In this document: positions 1-11,476 of the stretch, piece after piece | How the letters are laid out: the number at the start of each line of letters is the position of its first letter | How positions within the stretch are numbered: position 1 is the stretch's first letter | NCBI RefSeq assembly: GCF_030272615.1 | Contig: NC_081407.1 | Location: 269,607,870-269,671,869 of the forward strand | DNA: 64,000 nt | Origin: Cryptomeria japonica | Taxonomy: Eukaryota > Streptophyta > Pinopsida > Cupressales > Cupressaceae | Direction: 5' to 3' | The notes under the pieces: model-generated | What the model saw: the letters and a program-made list of their open reading frames with translations, nothing else | The model's database searches: none | Told to the model about the DNA's origin: nothing | Position numbers and translations under genes: made by a program

Positions 1-378
1 ACATGCCTCAAGGATTAATTTTCAACCACTGAAGGTCGACAAAGAGGAATTGCAAACCCCAAAGACAAATTGTGCATAGAAGATTGGGCAGACCTGACAT
101 AGGGCCACCCTAAGAGGTGGGGACAGGGGTGCCATGCCCCTATTCTAGGGGGACATGGGCACCATGCCACTTTCCTAGGGGGGATATGGGTGCCATGCCC
201 CAGTCGTACCCTATTTTGGGGCCCAGACAGGGTCTAGAGAAGAAACGTGTCATGAAGGAGAAAGAGTGAAGGGTTGAAAATGCAAAAATGGGTTGCAATT
301 AGGGAGGAGATGTCATCGCCAAGGTGAGGACCTCAAATGTGGTTAAAATTGCAGGAGGTGCAATTTTATAACACTACA
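1..378 (-). mobile_element. LTR fragment, cut by window edge
   Basis: Read on the minus strand, this block starts TGTAGTGTTATAAAATTG at 378. That closely parallels the LTR start at 55148 (TGTAGCATCATAAAATTG), and the similarity continues into the following CTGCAATTTT...CACATTTG. It is therefore the 5' part of a related Ty3-type LTR running leftward out of the window. Its other end and TSD are not visible, so solo LTR versus full element cannot be decided. Confidence 0.7.
115..206. repeat. Three ~30-bp imperfect tandem units in LTR
   Basis: Three successive units share the core gggNgccatgcc, followed in the first two by a pyrimidine stretch and ccta. The related LTRs at 48557 and 55148 have similar G/C-rich text (gggcaggatagggg) in their first 200 bp, so this is an expanded LTR segment. 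Confidence 0.7.
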
Positions 379-2825
379 ATATTTAAAGAATAACAATCAT
401 AAATTTCATTAATATTTTTACATTTCATCAGTTTACATCATTTTGAAATTCAATTTCGAAATGTCACTTTTATGGGGTTGAAGTTAAATAGTTTTAGTTG
501 TGTTGGCCACTCCCTTTATAAAAGTGTGACATGAGTTTGTGCTTTTACCATCTAGTAGGCTTTCTTATGGTTTAAATTTCAACATGAAATTCAAGGCCTA
601 ATTATGTTTCTATATTAATTTTTAATTATCTTGTGAAATACCTCAAGGCGTCACACTACTTGGTTTTACAATTCCTAGAGTGAAGGGGATTTTCCCAATC
701 TAGCACTTGGCCTCAAACTATCCACTTCTTATTGATAACACTTCCCCCTCACTATTGTAACCTTTCCCCTTATACTTTCAATGATTGTCATTTCTTTAAG
801 GAGTGGAACCTATAGTTTTGGGGCTAAGCAAATGAGAGATAAAAATAAATAGGGGTGTAAAAATATGATTAACTAATAGATACCAATATATATACTAGAA
901 ATGGGGGATACTTTAATAATAATTATGTAAGAAGAGGGGATACCCAAAATTCATGATATAGAGGTAGAAATGAAAATTAAGTGTATTACATAAGATTCCA
1001 TAATCAAAGGTCATATAGGAAATATTTACTAAGTGAATCCCCTAGGGTACATACATTATGTTTGGCCATTGACAGCCACATCACCTTTTCTATTTGCCCG
1101 TGTTGGAGAAACCTTAGGACCTTGTTACCATCTCCAACCATCATGTGGTTACAACGCCTCATCATTTAAGATGCTCCAGTTGTTTATCACACAATATTTT
1201 GCTTAATATTATTACTTTATATTTCATGTACCATTTCCCTCTTATAAATCCTTTCATCTGATGGATGCAACCAATTGTATGAGGATAAAATACTATCACT
1301 GACATTCCTATTTCAATTTCTTAAGTAGTGACAAGTACTATATATAGAGAAACTTGCCATCATGGGTAGAAAAAGCATTGTCAAATATTATGTTAAATTC
1401 TAACATATCATATGATAGCAATCCATACCACTTTGTATATAGAAAAAAAATTCTAAGCCTAATGTTTACTCAGCCTATTTCCTGAATGATTCATCAGATC
1501 TTATATTTTGTGTTCTAAGAATTAATTTTTTAAAATCTCACTACATAATTTTTCTCTATTTTGTGGTTCACATGGAGCACACATGTCAAATGATGGACTT
1601 ACACAATAAATATTTAATCAATTCCATTATTTTATATGAACCAACGTATCCTTTTATGTATGAATATTTACATTATATACATGTTTATTAGTGCTACATA
1701 GTTTGATATAAATGGCCATTTTAAGATTCACATGCACCTCAAAGTGGGGTAAAATACAATGGTAAAATTTGTATGCAACATCTCATTTTTATATGTGCTC
1801 TTTTTTAGAAATCTTATTGATGAATGGCACAATCTTGTGAGAAATTGGACTAATTCTCATAAACTTCATCTATTCTCATATAAACACATTACCACAATTA
1901 TTAATGTACCCTATCCAAGTATCTATAAAATTTCCCATGTGATTCACATTTATTTTATCCACTATATTTAAATATATACTCCACATTAACTTTAGTACTC
2001 CAATATATTGGATCAGTCTTATACACACATATTTGACCACTAACATTTAAATATTCAAATTTATTTTATGGTAAAATTCTACCAATTTCACTAACAAATA
2101 TGAGGTAACTAAATACACATTTGAATGGTTTATTGTTATGGTTTTGTGTTTAAATCATTTAATTACATGTATTCGTTATTACGAAGAATCCTTCTAATAT
2201 CATTTACATTTAAGTAAGGAGTAGTAGAAGACTCTAATTAGAGCATCTAAAATGAATCTAAATCTACATATTCATCCTAAAGAATTTGCATGACTATAAT
2301 TTGTTTTCCTTAGTCATTTCCAAGGATATAAACCCCAATTTTTTTGGAAGATGACCTAAGAGAGTTTATCCTCTAATGATTTAATAACCTTTTTTAAGGT
2401 ATCCATAAATACCATGAGTTATTAGAGCAAAGTAGAAAGTAGAAAATCAAGAAAATTATGAGTAACCCATAGATGTTAGGATCAAATTTTCAAATTTAGA
2501 GACAATATGCAAGTGCAAATTCAATTTGTGTGAAATAAAAAATCTACAATATTATGTGAATATTTTCCAAATAAAGAAACATCATTTTAAATCTGCAATA
2601 GCCAAAATTCTAGGATCTTCATCAAAATTATTTATTCTTAAGCATAAAACTAAATATAGCTCATTTATTACATTTATTACATTTACTTTCTTAAAAAAAA
2701 ATTACCTATACCAATCACTTATTAACCTAGATTAATTTAGAGAATGTAAGAAATATTAATCTAAATTGATTTATACTCTTGTTGTTGCATTTATTTAATT
2801 AACATAAACATTAATATAAAGCAAC
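379..2825 (+). repeat. Family R repeat, copy A (left part)
   Basis: AT-rich DNA with no convincing coding region. Segment 2320-2690 is collinear with 10740-11040 (shared strings around ggtatccataaata and ttagagcaaagtaga). Segment 2690-2825 matches 22960-22990 and 24064-24190. It is thus one copy of a dispersed repeat seen several times here. The transposon class is unknown: no transposase or RT was found, and the outer ends are not defined. Confidence 0.6.
549..1105 (+). repeat. Long inverted repeat, left arm
   Basis: The reverse complement of about 6350-6912 aligns here by eye at roughly 75%. Shared stretches include ctagtaggct, the tgaaatac(c/t)tcaagg region and agattccataatcaaag. The arms face each other across about 5.3 kb, which includes the later 2.1-kb LINE-like insertion. 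Confidence 0.65.
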
Positions 2826-2839
2826 AAATCCCATACACT
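2826..2839. repeat. 14-bp TSD, left copy
   Basis: aaatcccatacact is repeated exactly at 4919-4932 and brackets the insertion 2840-4918. Family R copy D (24180) continues straight through this site, which confirms that it was an insertion. Confidence 0.9.
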
Positions 2840-3000
2840 GTCAACAAGAAATGGGCCGGAGAAGGAGCAGTAGTGGCATTAGGGTTTCAAGAGGCCATGG
2901 TTAGGTAGGAGAGGTTGCATATGAGAGGAGTGAAGATGAAGACAAAAATGACGATGAGAGGAAACGATAGGAGGACTGCAGAGTAGGGAGTCTTCTGGAG

Positions 3001-3726
3001 ATGCTTGGCATTGTGTGGGTTTTTCCCTTTCCGTCAGCTTCCTACAAATACTTCTGTGTTTTTTTCTCTACCCCTTGGTTCAATGGTGTTGTTGTGTCTA
3101 GGGATGATGGGAGCGACCTTTTTGTGCCTCGTGGGCTACTCGTGCTTGGCTGGTGTCAAATTGGTGGTCTGACTTGTTGTTTGGCAGGAGAGTGTGTTGT
3201 TTCTTTGTGCCTGAAGATGTATGTTGCTGACACAGACTCTTCTCTTCCTATGGGTTGTGACATTGTGGTCGATGGAAAACTTTTTCAACCAATGGTGATT
3301 TCTGCGATGGGTGTTGTGGGTGCAAATGAGGTTGTGCGTGTTGATGGGGTTCTCTGTCCTATCCTCTCAACTTCCCTTCCTATATATGTTGTCTATGGTG
3401 GACGATGGCTCTGCAGTTGCTTGGCTTTGGATCTAGGATGGGCTTTCTTTTGGACCTGGTGGGTCTATGATGTGGAGATGCAGATGTTGGTCGTTATGTT
3501 GTGCAAGAAGGTTTATGTGGTGGTTGTGGTGGTCTATGTTATGTTCGTTGATTGTGCTTTCTTGGTTGAGCCTTGGTGTGAGGGGGCTATTTGGGATCCG
3601 GGTAGAGTTTGTGTTTTCTTGGAAACCCTTTTCCCCATGGGTTGTTTTTTGGCCTTTGGGAAAGATCTGGTGTGGATGGGGGTCTCTATCTGGGAGGTCC
3701 CTGCATCTTTTTGGTGTGGTTTTTAG
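3001..3726 (+). CDS. 241-codon ORF, unrecognised
   Basis: The longest open frame of the LINE-like insertion begins about 160 bp from its 5' end, where a LINE ORF1 would start. The product is rich in Val, Trp, Phe, Cys and Leu. I see no zinc knuckle, no DUF4283 pattern and no RNA-binding motif. Base composition is strongly T/G on this strand, which by itself favours long open frames with few stops. It may be a remnant ORF1 or chance. No function is assigned. Confidence 0.3.
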   Translation: MLGIVWVFPFPSASYKYFCVFFSTPWFNGVVVSRDDGSDLFVPRGLLVLGWCQIGGLTCCLAGECVVSLCLKMYVADTDSSLPMGCDIVVDGKLFQPMVISAMGVVGANEVVRVDGVLCPILSTSLPIYVVYGGRWLCSCLALDLGWAFFWTWWVYDVEMQMLVVMLCKKVYVVVVVVYVMFVDCAFLVEPWCEGAIWDPGRVCVFLETLFPMGCFLAFGKDLVWMGVSIWEVPASFWCGF

Positions 3727-4049
3727 AGTTTTCTCTTGCAGATTGTGAGTTATTTTAGGGATCTATTTATTTCAAGAGATTATATGGTGTTTCACAAGAT
3801 GTCTTATTTCCATTTCTCTCAATCTGCCTTATTGAGGTGAACCACTCTTCTATAGAGGGGAAGAGTTGTGGGTTGAGTTTTGTGGGATGGCTCCTGCAGG
3901 GGGTATTGGATACCCTATTTTTTGAGGTTGGATGTGCTCTTGTGCTTATCTCTTTGCTGTTGGGTTTTTTTCCCTCTTCTCCTATATAGGTGGAGATTCT
4001 GGTGAGGCTTGTTGGCATAGAGTGTTTATGGTGCTAGCCTCTCTTTATG

Positions 4050-4910
4050 TTCAAGGTTTTGGGAGCCTTTTCAAAACCCTTCCATCCAACTAAGCATCAT
4101 GAGATTACTTATTGGTTGCTAGACTATGTTTTGTGGTTAGAAGCTTGGTTCTCTCTACGGATGGTCTCTTTCCTTCCAACTCCTATTGAGGTGGTTTCCT
4201 GTCCTATAGAGGTGGGAGAATGTTGTGCTAGAAGGTGGGCTCTCATCAGATGTTGGGTGGTGATGAGCATCCTCCTACTAGTTATGGGATCCATTTTAAA
4301 ACCCATTTTGAAGGTTTGGGATGCCTTTCAAATCCCCCTTTTGGCTTTTTCTCTTTGTTTATATTTTTTATGCATGGTTAAGGTTGTGGGATCCTTGTAA
4401 AACCCACAGGCAGGTTGGATGCTGGTAGTTTTCAAGGGCCCAGCCTCGCTAGTTGTTGTTTTGGTTTTTGGTTAAGGACAGGTTTTTCTTTTGGAGATCT
4501 AAGGTCTATGTTGTAGGTTAAGGGGGCCTAGGAAAACCCTTCTTTGCTAGCTTTGGGAGCCAGTTCAAAACCCAAGCTAAAGGTTAGGGGAGCCTTTCAA
4601 AACCCTTTGAGTTTAGATTGTGAATGTATGCCTACCTGTTGTAATCTGGTGGCTTAGAAGGTTATCAGTTCCTGAAAACACCCATGGTGTCAGTTGAAGG
4701 TTAAGAGAGCCTTAGTAAAACCCTTGTGCATGTATTAAGAGCTGGTCTTTTCAGTCTCGGTTGTGGTTGGGCTGCTGGTTTTTTTATGATTATTCCTTTA
4801 GGTAGCATTGTATTGTGGGTTCCAGATCCTGATAAAATCTGAGGGTTTTGGGTTCCTTCAAAACCTGTTGTTTGGGGTTTCGAGTCCCCTCAAAATTTGT
4901 TTATCCTTAA
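4050..4910 (+). repeat. Scattered ~20-nt motif, about ten copies
   Basis: A degenerate phrase of the form ggNtNNgggagcctttcaaa followed by accc recurs near 4060, 4285, 4312, 4385, 4530, 4552, 4580, 4708, 4815, 4850 and 4880. The last copies merge into the LINE-type 3' tail. Spacing is irregular, so this is a reiterated tail-like motif and not a simple satellite. Confidence 0.6.
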
Positions 4911-4918
4911 TCAAATAT

Positions 4919-4932
4919 AAATCCCATACACT
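4919..4932. repeat. 14-bp TSD, right copy
   Basis: Exact copy of 2826-2839 at the 3' end of the LINE-like insertion. Confidence 0.9.
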
Positions 4933-5830
4933 ATGATCATAAGTAAATTATTATGTTATTTATATTTTAATAAATTATTATTATATTTAGGCTTTGGAGT
5001 GCACCTCGTCCAAATTATTGACATCTCTCTTGCAACCTACCTTTGAAGTGTTGATATATTCTACCAAGTTAAATGGACATAATACAAAATATCACATACT
5101 CTAGGCATATTTAACAAGCAAAGAATGGCAAGCCATATTTATTTAGAAAAAATAAAAAATTAGAGGCATAAAAATCATGAAAAAATTATAGGCATTAAAA
5201 TCATACATATTTCTTTTAATTATTATAATTTCTTGTTATTGTTTTAGAAGAATAATAGTAAGCAAGACCCCACATCCTCACGTCATATTATAGCCCAAAG
5301 ATATGTCAAGTGTAAACACTCTTTACGCTTGAACAAAAAATGGTACAAGAAAGACCCCACATCCTCACATCATATCACAAACCAAAGATATGCCAAATAT
5401 AGAGTGTCTTTATATTTTTTAAGAGCGAAAATAGATTAACCATATTACTTTAGAAAAAATAAGAACTAGATAAATTAACTTAGACAAATTATGGGTTAAT
5501 TTTTATTATTGTGTATTGTTATCAATTGTGTGTGGTTTTCTTAGAAGAATAATGGTAGACATGACCCACATCCTCACATCATATCACAGCCCAAAGATGT
5601 GCCGAATGTAGATAGGATTTACATTTTCAAGGAGAGAAGTGACAAGCATATTTACTTTAAAAAAAGCAAGATTAGAGGTGATACCTTAGATAAATTGTAA
5701 ATAATAATTTAAATTATTATCAATCGCTTATCATCCATTACCAATTGCTTCTCAACCAACATTTCCACATTTCATCGAGCCTCCAAAAAACAGTCTTTTT
5801 CAATACTAACATATCCCATTTTTCTTCCAA
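4933..5830 (+). repeat. Family R copy A, tandem ~200-bp units
   Basis: After the insertion, family R resumes (matching 24190 onward). It enters repeated units containing agaccccacatcctcac, then atcatatcacagcccaaaga, then a ctttacattt block, a ttactttagaaa block and aattgttatcaat. Copies of the central motif lie near 5294, 5382 and 5592. No coding potential is seen. Confidence 0.65.
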
Positions 5831-7299
5831 GTTCAAAAACTCTTTACACTTCGCATATCTTTGGAATGTGATATGATGTGAGGACTTGGGGGTCTTTCCT
5901 ACTATTATTCTTCCAAAAATGATTATAAGTAATTATAATAATCAAAAGCAATATGTATGATTTATCTAATGTAGTGGTTCTATTTTTTTCTTTTTCTACA
6001 AAATTATGGCTTATCATTATTTTCTTATTAAAAATGTCTAGACTATGCAATATTTACATTATGTCCAATTAACTTGGTATAGCATATCACCACTTCCTAG
6101 GTAGGTTCCAAGTGAGATATCAATAATTTGAATGAGTTGCACTCCAAACCATAGATATAATAAGAGTGTATTAAAATATAAAAAACAAAATAATATACAT
6201 ATGATTGTAGTGTGTGGGATTTAATACTTTATATTAATTTTTATTTTAATTAAAAAAATGCAACAAGAGCATAAATCAATTTAGATTAATTTTATTACTT
6301 TCCTTAAATTTATCTAGATTATACATAATAGTTATGTATATATATAATTTTAAAAGTAAAAATGAAAAAAGTGATGTGACCCTTGGTAGGACAAACATAT
6401 ACATGGATGTATCCTAGGAAATTCACTTCGTAAATATTTTCTATATGGTCTTTGATTATGGAATCTTAAATAAAACCCCTAAGTTTATTTTTAACCCCTA
6501 TATCTTAAATTTTGTGTACCCTATCTTAGCACATAGTTCTTATTAATTTATCCCCTCTTTATACAATATATCTTAGGTACCTATTTTTTAATCATAGTTT
6601 TACCCCCTATCTATTTGTACCTCTCATGTTTTGTCCATTGAAACTATAGTTATAGAAATGGAAACCACTACAAGTATAAGGGGAAAATGCTATAATAGTG
6701 AGAGAGGAGGGTTAATCAATAAGGACTATATAGTTTGAAGACAAGTATTAGATTGAGAAAATCCTATTTGTTCTCGGATTTGTTAAACCTAAGAGGGTGA
6801 TCCCTTGAAGTATTTCACGAGGTAATTATAAATAAATGTAGAAACATAGATAGGCATTCATTTCCATTTTGAAATAGTAACCATGAGCAAGCCTACTAGA
6901 CCTCACTAATTAAAATATGTAAAATAGCAATACATATACACGCACACATGTAATAAGTTTTGCTAGAACCAAATATAAATCCTATTAAGTTTCATTCACA
7001 AATGCAACTCGTAAGCTCGCACACACACAAACCTGTAACTTTTTATCAAGTTGTGACACTCAAATAATATTTATTGATAAAGCATAGATTAAGCTGAGTT
7101 AAAGTCGTATATTATTAAACCTCTAAAATTATGTCTTTAATATGAGCTCTTAAAAGGTTTGATAAGGTTAGAAAAAATAGGATAAGCATATCGTATAAAT
7201 TGAAACTACACTAAAATATAAAGAAAATAATGTTTAAATTATTTATATATGGTGTGGAAATTAATTAAAAAATTAGAAAAAAAATGGGCATAGACTAAA
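5831..7299 (-). repeat. Family R copy B, inverted arm
   Basis: Reverse-complement copy of family R. 5850-5910 matches the tandem unit, 6060-6310 matches 2755-2825 plus 4933-5095, and 6350-6912 matches 549-1105. About 1.6 kb present in copy A (1105-2690) is absent here. 6913-7299 is AT-rich with no match that I could place. Confidence 0.6.
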
Positions 7300-7319
7300 T
7301 GGTGTTATCATTAATAGAA

Positions 7320-10081
7320 ATGGATCTCATGATTGAAATGGTTCATGCTTGTGTAGTTATCCCTACTTGTTGTACAAATATCTTGGTCCTTGTTCCTTTT
7401 GCTTCTATGTGTGGGGGTTCTTGTGTCAATTCTCTCACCATCCTTGCACACAATGCAACCTCTATTTTGGCCCTTGTTTCTTTGTGCATTGAATTTTTAC
7501 CCACCCTTGCCTATGCAGGTGTTTTTGTTGGTGTTGCCACCTCTACAGGTGTATTTGCTAATGTTGTCACCTTTGCCTTAGATGTTGTTTCTACTTTTTC
7601 CCTTGCTCCAAATGTGGGTTTTAGGTTTGATGGTGCTATTTTCCATGTTGATGTAGGTTTGGGATTTGACAGAGTTGGTATCCCTATTATGGGGCTCCCT
7701 ATTTTGGGTGTCATGGGGTCTTCTACTATTGTGGCTTCTGCTCCTCCGGTTCTAGGTAAGGCTGCTAGGAGTTTTCCCTAGATTTCTCATTCATTTGGTG
7801 CTCCTCCTCCCTAAAGTGTCTCTTGTCCTCTTCCTTGTCCTAAGACCCCCTACCCCTGTGGTGGTTTGTGGGAAAGATGTAGTGGAAAATGAAGATTTCT
7901 ACCTGAGAGGTGCTCTAGTTTGCAAATTTTTTGGTCTTTGGGTTTCTCTTTAGGATCTTCTTGCTTGGGTTGTGGATTCTTGGAAGTCCCTTGGGGTGGG
8001 TAAGATTGAGCTTTACCCTTGTCTCAAATGCTTCTTCATTACTTCATTTTCTTCCTTGGAAGAGAGGAACTCAATTTTGGATAGAGTTTAGGCTTGGGGT
8101 GATTATCATCTTTCTCTTAAGCCTTGGTCTTCTACTTTCAACAACCTTTTTGTACCTTTGAATGTGTGTCCTATCTGAGTGCAACTATCAAATCTTCCTC
8201 TCTAATCCTAGGAGATGACTTTCTATGAAGCCATAGTTAGTTTTATATTGGTAAGTCCTTGAAGGATGATGAGTCTACTTCTTGTATGGGGAACTCTACC
8301 TTTTCTCTCCTTTTGGTAGATGTTGATCACTCTTTGTCCCTTCATGATGGGGTATTTTTAATGGTTGGGGACTGACCTTAGTCTCTACTATGGATTATGA
8401 GGGTGAAGAGGGGGAAAAGACCTGTGAGGTGGATTAGTTAATAAGCATGCAAATCAAACATATAATCATATGAAATTGAAAGACATAATTTGAAATGCTT
8501 AAAACAAGAATAAGAATTCATATACCTCACAAACCTTATACCTTCTCCTTCGGATGGAGCTTGATTAAGTGAAGGTGCCCTTGGATGATGCTCCACTTGA
8601 TGTGCTCCTCTTGCTTGCTTGATGTGGATGGCTCTCCAATGTTGTGCACAAATGAGATGGATCTTGGAGGATGATGGAAATGAGATGATCAAGTGTGGAT
8701 GAGATATGATTTGAACATGATAAGGATGCTAAAATGATTTTCCTAGGCTCAAAAGGGCAGCATAAGATTACTGAACTTGCAAATCAAAAATGAAGGGATG
8801 GCATCCTCAATTTATAGGAAGAGGAGAGGAAAAATGGATGGCTAGGATGGATTCAAGATGAAGGGCTAGGATTGCTTGTGAGCTCTCACAAGGCCCAAGA
8901 GAGGGTGTAGAGACCAAGAGATATGCCTTAAAGGCATTTCTTGTCTCCACACTCCTCAAGGTACATTGGGAAGCCTTCCCAAGGTACCTTGAGAAGAGCA
9001 AAGTGCATTGGGAAGACTTCTCAATGTGCCTTGAGAGGAGAAAGGGATGTGACATTCCTTGAAGAATGGGGAGGAGGAATTTAAAATTCTCCAAGAAGGG
9101 ATAATCATGGGGATTGGAGGAATAAGAAGGAATTAAAAATTCCTTGGGAGAGGAGATGCCTAGAGGATTGTGAGATTTTGAAAATCTCACATTCACCTAG
9201 GAAAAGAGCATTAAAAGCTAGTGGTTGGATGGAAGGGACAAGGAGTTGACTTCATGGCTAATCATGATGATTAGCCATTAGCAACTCATTAGGAGGGGGA
9301 TTAGAGGAAATGTTAGGTGGGATTAGGATTTGTAGGAGGATTTGACTAGGAGAGAGAATGAGTGGAGGGAATTAAAAATTAGAAGAATAAGGTTAAGTGA
9401 GTTTAGGGAGTTTCTATAAGACTTTATTAGGTTAATGATGAATTAAGAAGATGGTTTGTAAGAATCATGTAGGTTAACTAATTAATTGAAATTAATTAGC
9501 CAAGAGGACGATTTGTGAGGATTTAATTTTTTAGAAGAATAAAGAAAGGGATTGATTTATTAAATAAATCAATCACATACTATAGTGACAATATTAATTA
9601 TATTTAATTAATATTGAGGATAATTTGAATTAACATAATTAATTAATTAATTATGTGAGGAATTAAAAATAATTAAAAGTAATTATTTTTAAGTGTCTAC
9701 AGAGGGCATCCCTTTTCGTCATCATTATTTCTTTGCTATTGGACATTTATCTTGGACTTGTTATTTGGGTCATTAGAAAAGGCATTCTACTTGATGGAAG
9801 AATGCTTCTAATGATCACTTGAAGGTTGATTATTTGGCCTCTTTTATGGATGCCTCTTCACAAGATTTTGAGGAGTCCCCTATCAAGGAACTTGTTGTCC
9901 CTTCTACAATTATTTATTTTGTTTTCTCTCTTCCTATTGCTCCTTCAACCATTTCTCCTTCTTCAATTGTATTTGGTCACCTCTCTCCCTCTCCCTCTCC
10001 TTCTATTTTTCCCCTTTCAATGACTATTTTTCTCCCTACTACAAGACCTCCACCTCTTCTTCCCCCTCTTGGTGGGAAATA
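7320..10081 (+). pseudogene. LINE ORF1-like (DUF4283 / zinc-knuckle type), broken
   Basis: ORF1 of plant L1 LINEs encodes a nucleic-acid-binding protein with a DUF4283 domain and a CCHC knuckle. Here an N-terminal low-complexity part (7320-7781) is followed, across frameshifts, by DUF4283-like text at about 7915-8220: residues resembling GKxLGxxxSLxDL, then LKPWS, then PIWVQLSNLPLHSW. After the solo LTR, 9702-9830 reads GIPFRHHYFFAIGHL then C, a knuckle in which only the His and last Cys remain. A WWKNAS motif follows, then a Pro/Ser-rich stretch, and the end near 10110 has SRWRKG. Several frameshifts and stops make it a pseudogene. The family call is from motif memory. Confidence 0.6.
8430..9701 (-). 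mobile_element. Solo LTR
   Basis: The plus-strand right end is ...gtgtctaca, the terminus shared with the LTRs ending at 22923, 26267 and 41681 (minus-sense start TGTAGACAC). The left end tggattagttaat fits a TG/CA pair. Flanks gagg(t) and gaggg suggest a 5-bp TSD with one change. ORF1 homology resumes directly after it. No internal retroviral genes are present, so it is a solo LTR of about 1,272 bp. The left boundary is the weaker one. Confidence 0.65.
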
Positions 10082-10352
10082 AGAGGATAGCTTCACCTAG
10101 ATGATTGTTAGTAGATGGAGAAAAGGTCCTAGTACCTATTATCTCCCTCTTTCATTTATTTTCTAAGGGTAGTTATTTTTCTAGGGTAGGGACCCTTGTT
10201 TCTCACGGGTTCTTAGCTTTGGTTTAAAAGCCTTTGTTTTTTGGTTGTTTCACCCCTCATGAGACCCCTCTTTGTCAACGAACAAGATAATATGTATAGA
10301 ATTGGGCCCTCTCCCACTTTATCTAATTAAAAAAAAATGGTATTAGCTAATT

Positions 10353-11044
10353 TTTTATCAAAATAAATTTTTGAAATAATAATAACAAAATATTTTTAGG
10401 GAAGCACACTAGACACTATGTTATTTTTTTTTTGATAGAAATATGAACTCTTTGTGTGCTCCCCCTATTTTAAGCTCTTAATGTCTATCATAAAAAATAA
10501 TAGTACTTTAGAAATTATATTCAAAGAACTACAAATCATGTTCTTGTTGCATCTTCAATATTTGAGCATAATTCTCTTCAATTTCTCACTCAAGATTAGT
10601 CTTTCCTATTTTTTATAAGTGACCACTTAAAGCCCCATTTTCGTTACCCGTTTTCATGCATATAACAATTAATATAAATATAACTTGTTGCCCTTTATTT
10701 TTTCATAGTTCTAAAGAATCTATATTATTGGGTTTGACCTAAGAGGATCTATACCCTAGTGATGTAATAGCCCTTTAAAGGTATCCATAAATACATCTAG
10801 TTGTTAGAGCAAAGTAGAATATAGTAAATCAAAAGAACTAGGAAGAAAAAGTACATAACTTACATAATCAAATCCACAAATGTAGAAGTAATTTATTCAT
10901 GTAGATTCAATTTGTGCGAAAGATAAAATCTGCAATAGTCTATAGATGTTTCATATATAAAAATTTATTTTAAAATCTACATTAGTCAAAATTCTAGATT
11001 CTTCATTAAAATTAATTAGCCTTAATCCTAAAAGTAAATACACT
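10353..11044 (+). repeat. Family R copy C
   Basis: AT-rich, non-coding. 10735-11040 aligns with 2330-2690 of copy A in direct orientation. Copy D continues the family at 22924, so C and D were one copy split by the element 11045-22923. Confidence 0.6.
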
Positions 11045-11064
11045 TGTTTTCATGCTTGAAATCA

Positions 11065-11078
11065 TTAAATCTATGCTA
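11065..11078. repeat. 14-bp LINE TSD, left copy
   Basis: ttaaatctatgcta is repeated exactly at 17326-17339. The uninterrupted pre-insertion sequence can be read in the sister LTR copy at 17617-17635. Confidence 0.92.
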
Positions 11079-11476
11079 GGTCACAAGAGGTGAAAGGATG
11101 GCGTCGCGAGCGGTTGTTGGTGTCGAGCTAGGGCACCTGAGCCCTAGCTCGTGAGTGTTGTTTTTGGGTCTGCGTTTGGTGGTGAGGGGTGAGAGGTTGG
11201 GTGAAGGGTTAGGCAGCGCCTTGGTTGGCCGGGTCGTGTGCTGGTGGCTGTGAGGGGTCACGGTAGGGGTGTGGGCGCCGGGTTTGGGGGTTTTTGTTCT
11301 GCGTTGGTGGGGGGGTGTTTGGGGGGTTTAGGGGTTTCTTTTGTCTTTGTCTTTTCTGTGGATTTGGGGGCTACATTTTTTGATGCCTCTTGGTGGTGAT
11401 TGGGAGGGGTGTTGGTTTCTTTTATTATCGGGTTTCCTTGCTCGGCCCTTTTGGGGTGGGGTTCTTGGGAGGATCA

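Larger units (their letters stand above)
2840..4918 (+). mobile_element. LINE-like insertion without RT
   Basis: A 2,079-bp block flanked by a perfect 14-bp TSD. The G/T-rich strand ends in gagtcccctcaaaatttg followed by ttatccttaatcaaat. The same type of 3' tail (gggNcccct...ttatctaatcaaa) ends the insertions at 10337, 24063 and 42076, as is usual for plant L1-type LINEs. No endonuclease, RT or RNase H motif is visible in any frame, so it would have to move in trans. The weak coding content could also mean an old, decayed ORF1. Confidence 0.75.
7316..10337 (+). mobile_element. ORF1-only LINE, split by a solo LTR
   Basis: The insertion begins at the start of an ORF1-like frame. It ends with gggccctctcccactttatc, taatt and an A-run (10297-10337), the LINE tail also seen at 24063 and 42076. 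Flanks tggtgttatcattaat (7300-7315) and tggtattagctaat (10338-10351) look like a decayed TSD. Between ORF1 and tail there is no endonuclease/RT ORF. A 1.27-kb LTR interrupts it at 8430-9701. Confidence 0.65.

Noticed and set aside
4047-4400. 117-codon ORF in the LINE-like insertion
   Set aside because: T/G-rich strand bias yields open frames; it overlaps the reiterated tail motif and shows no domain.
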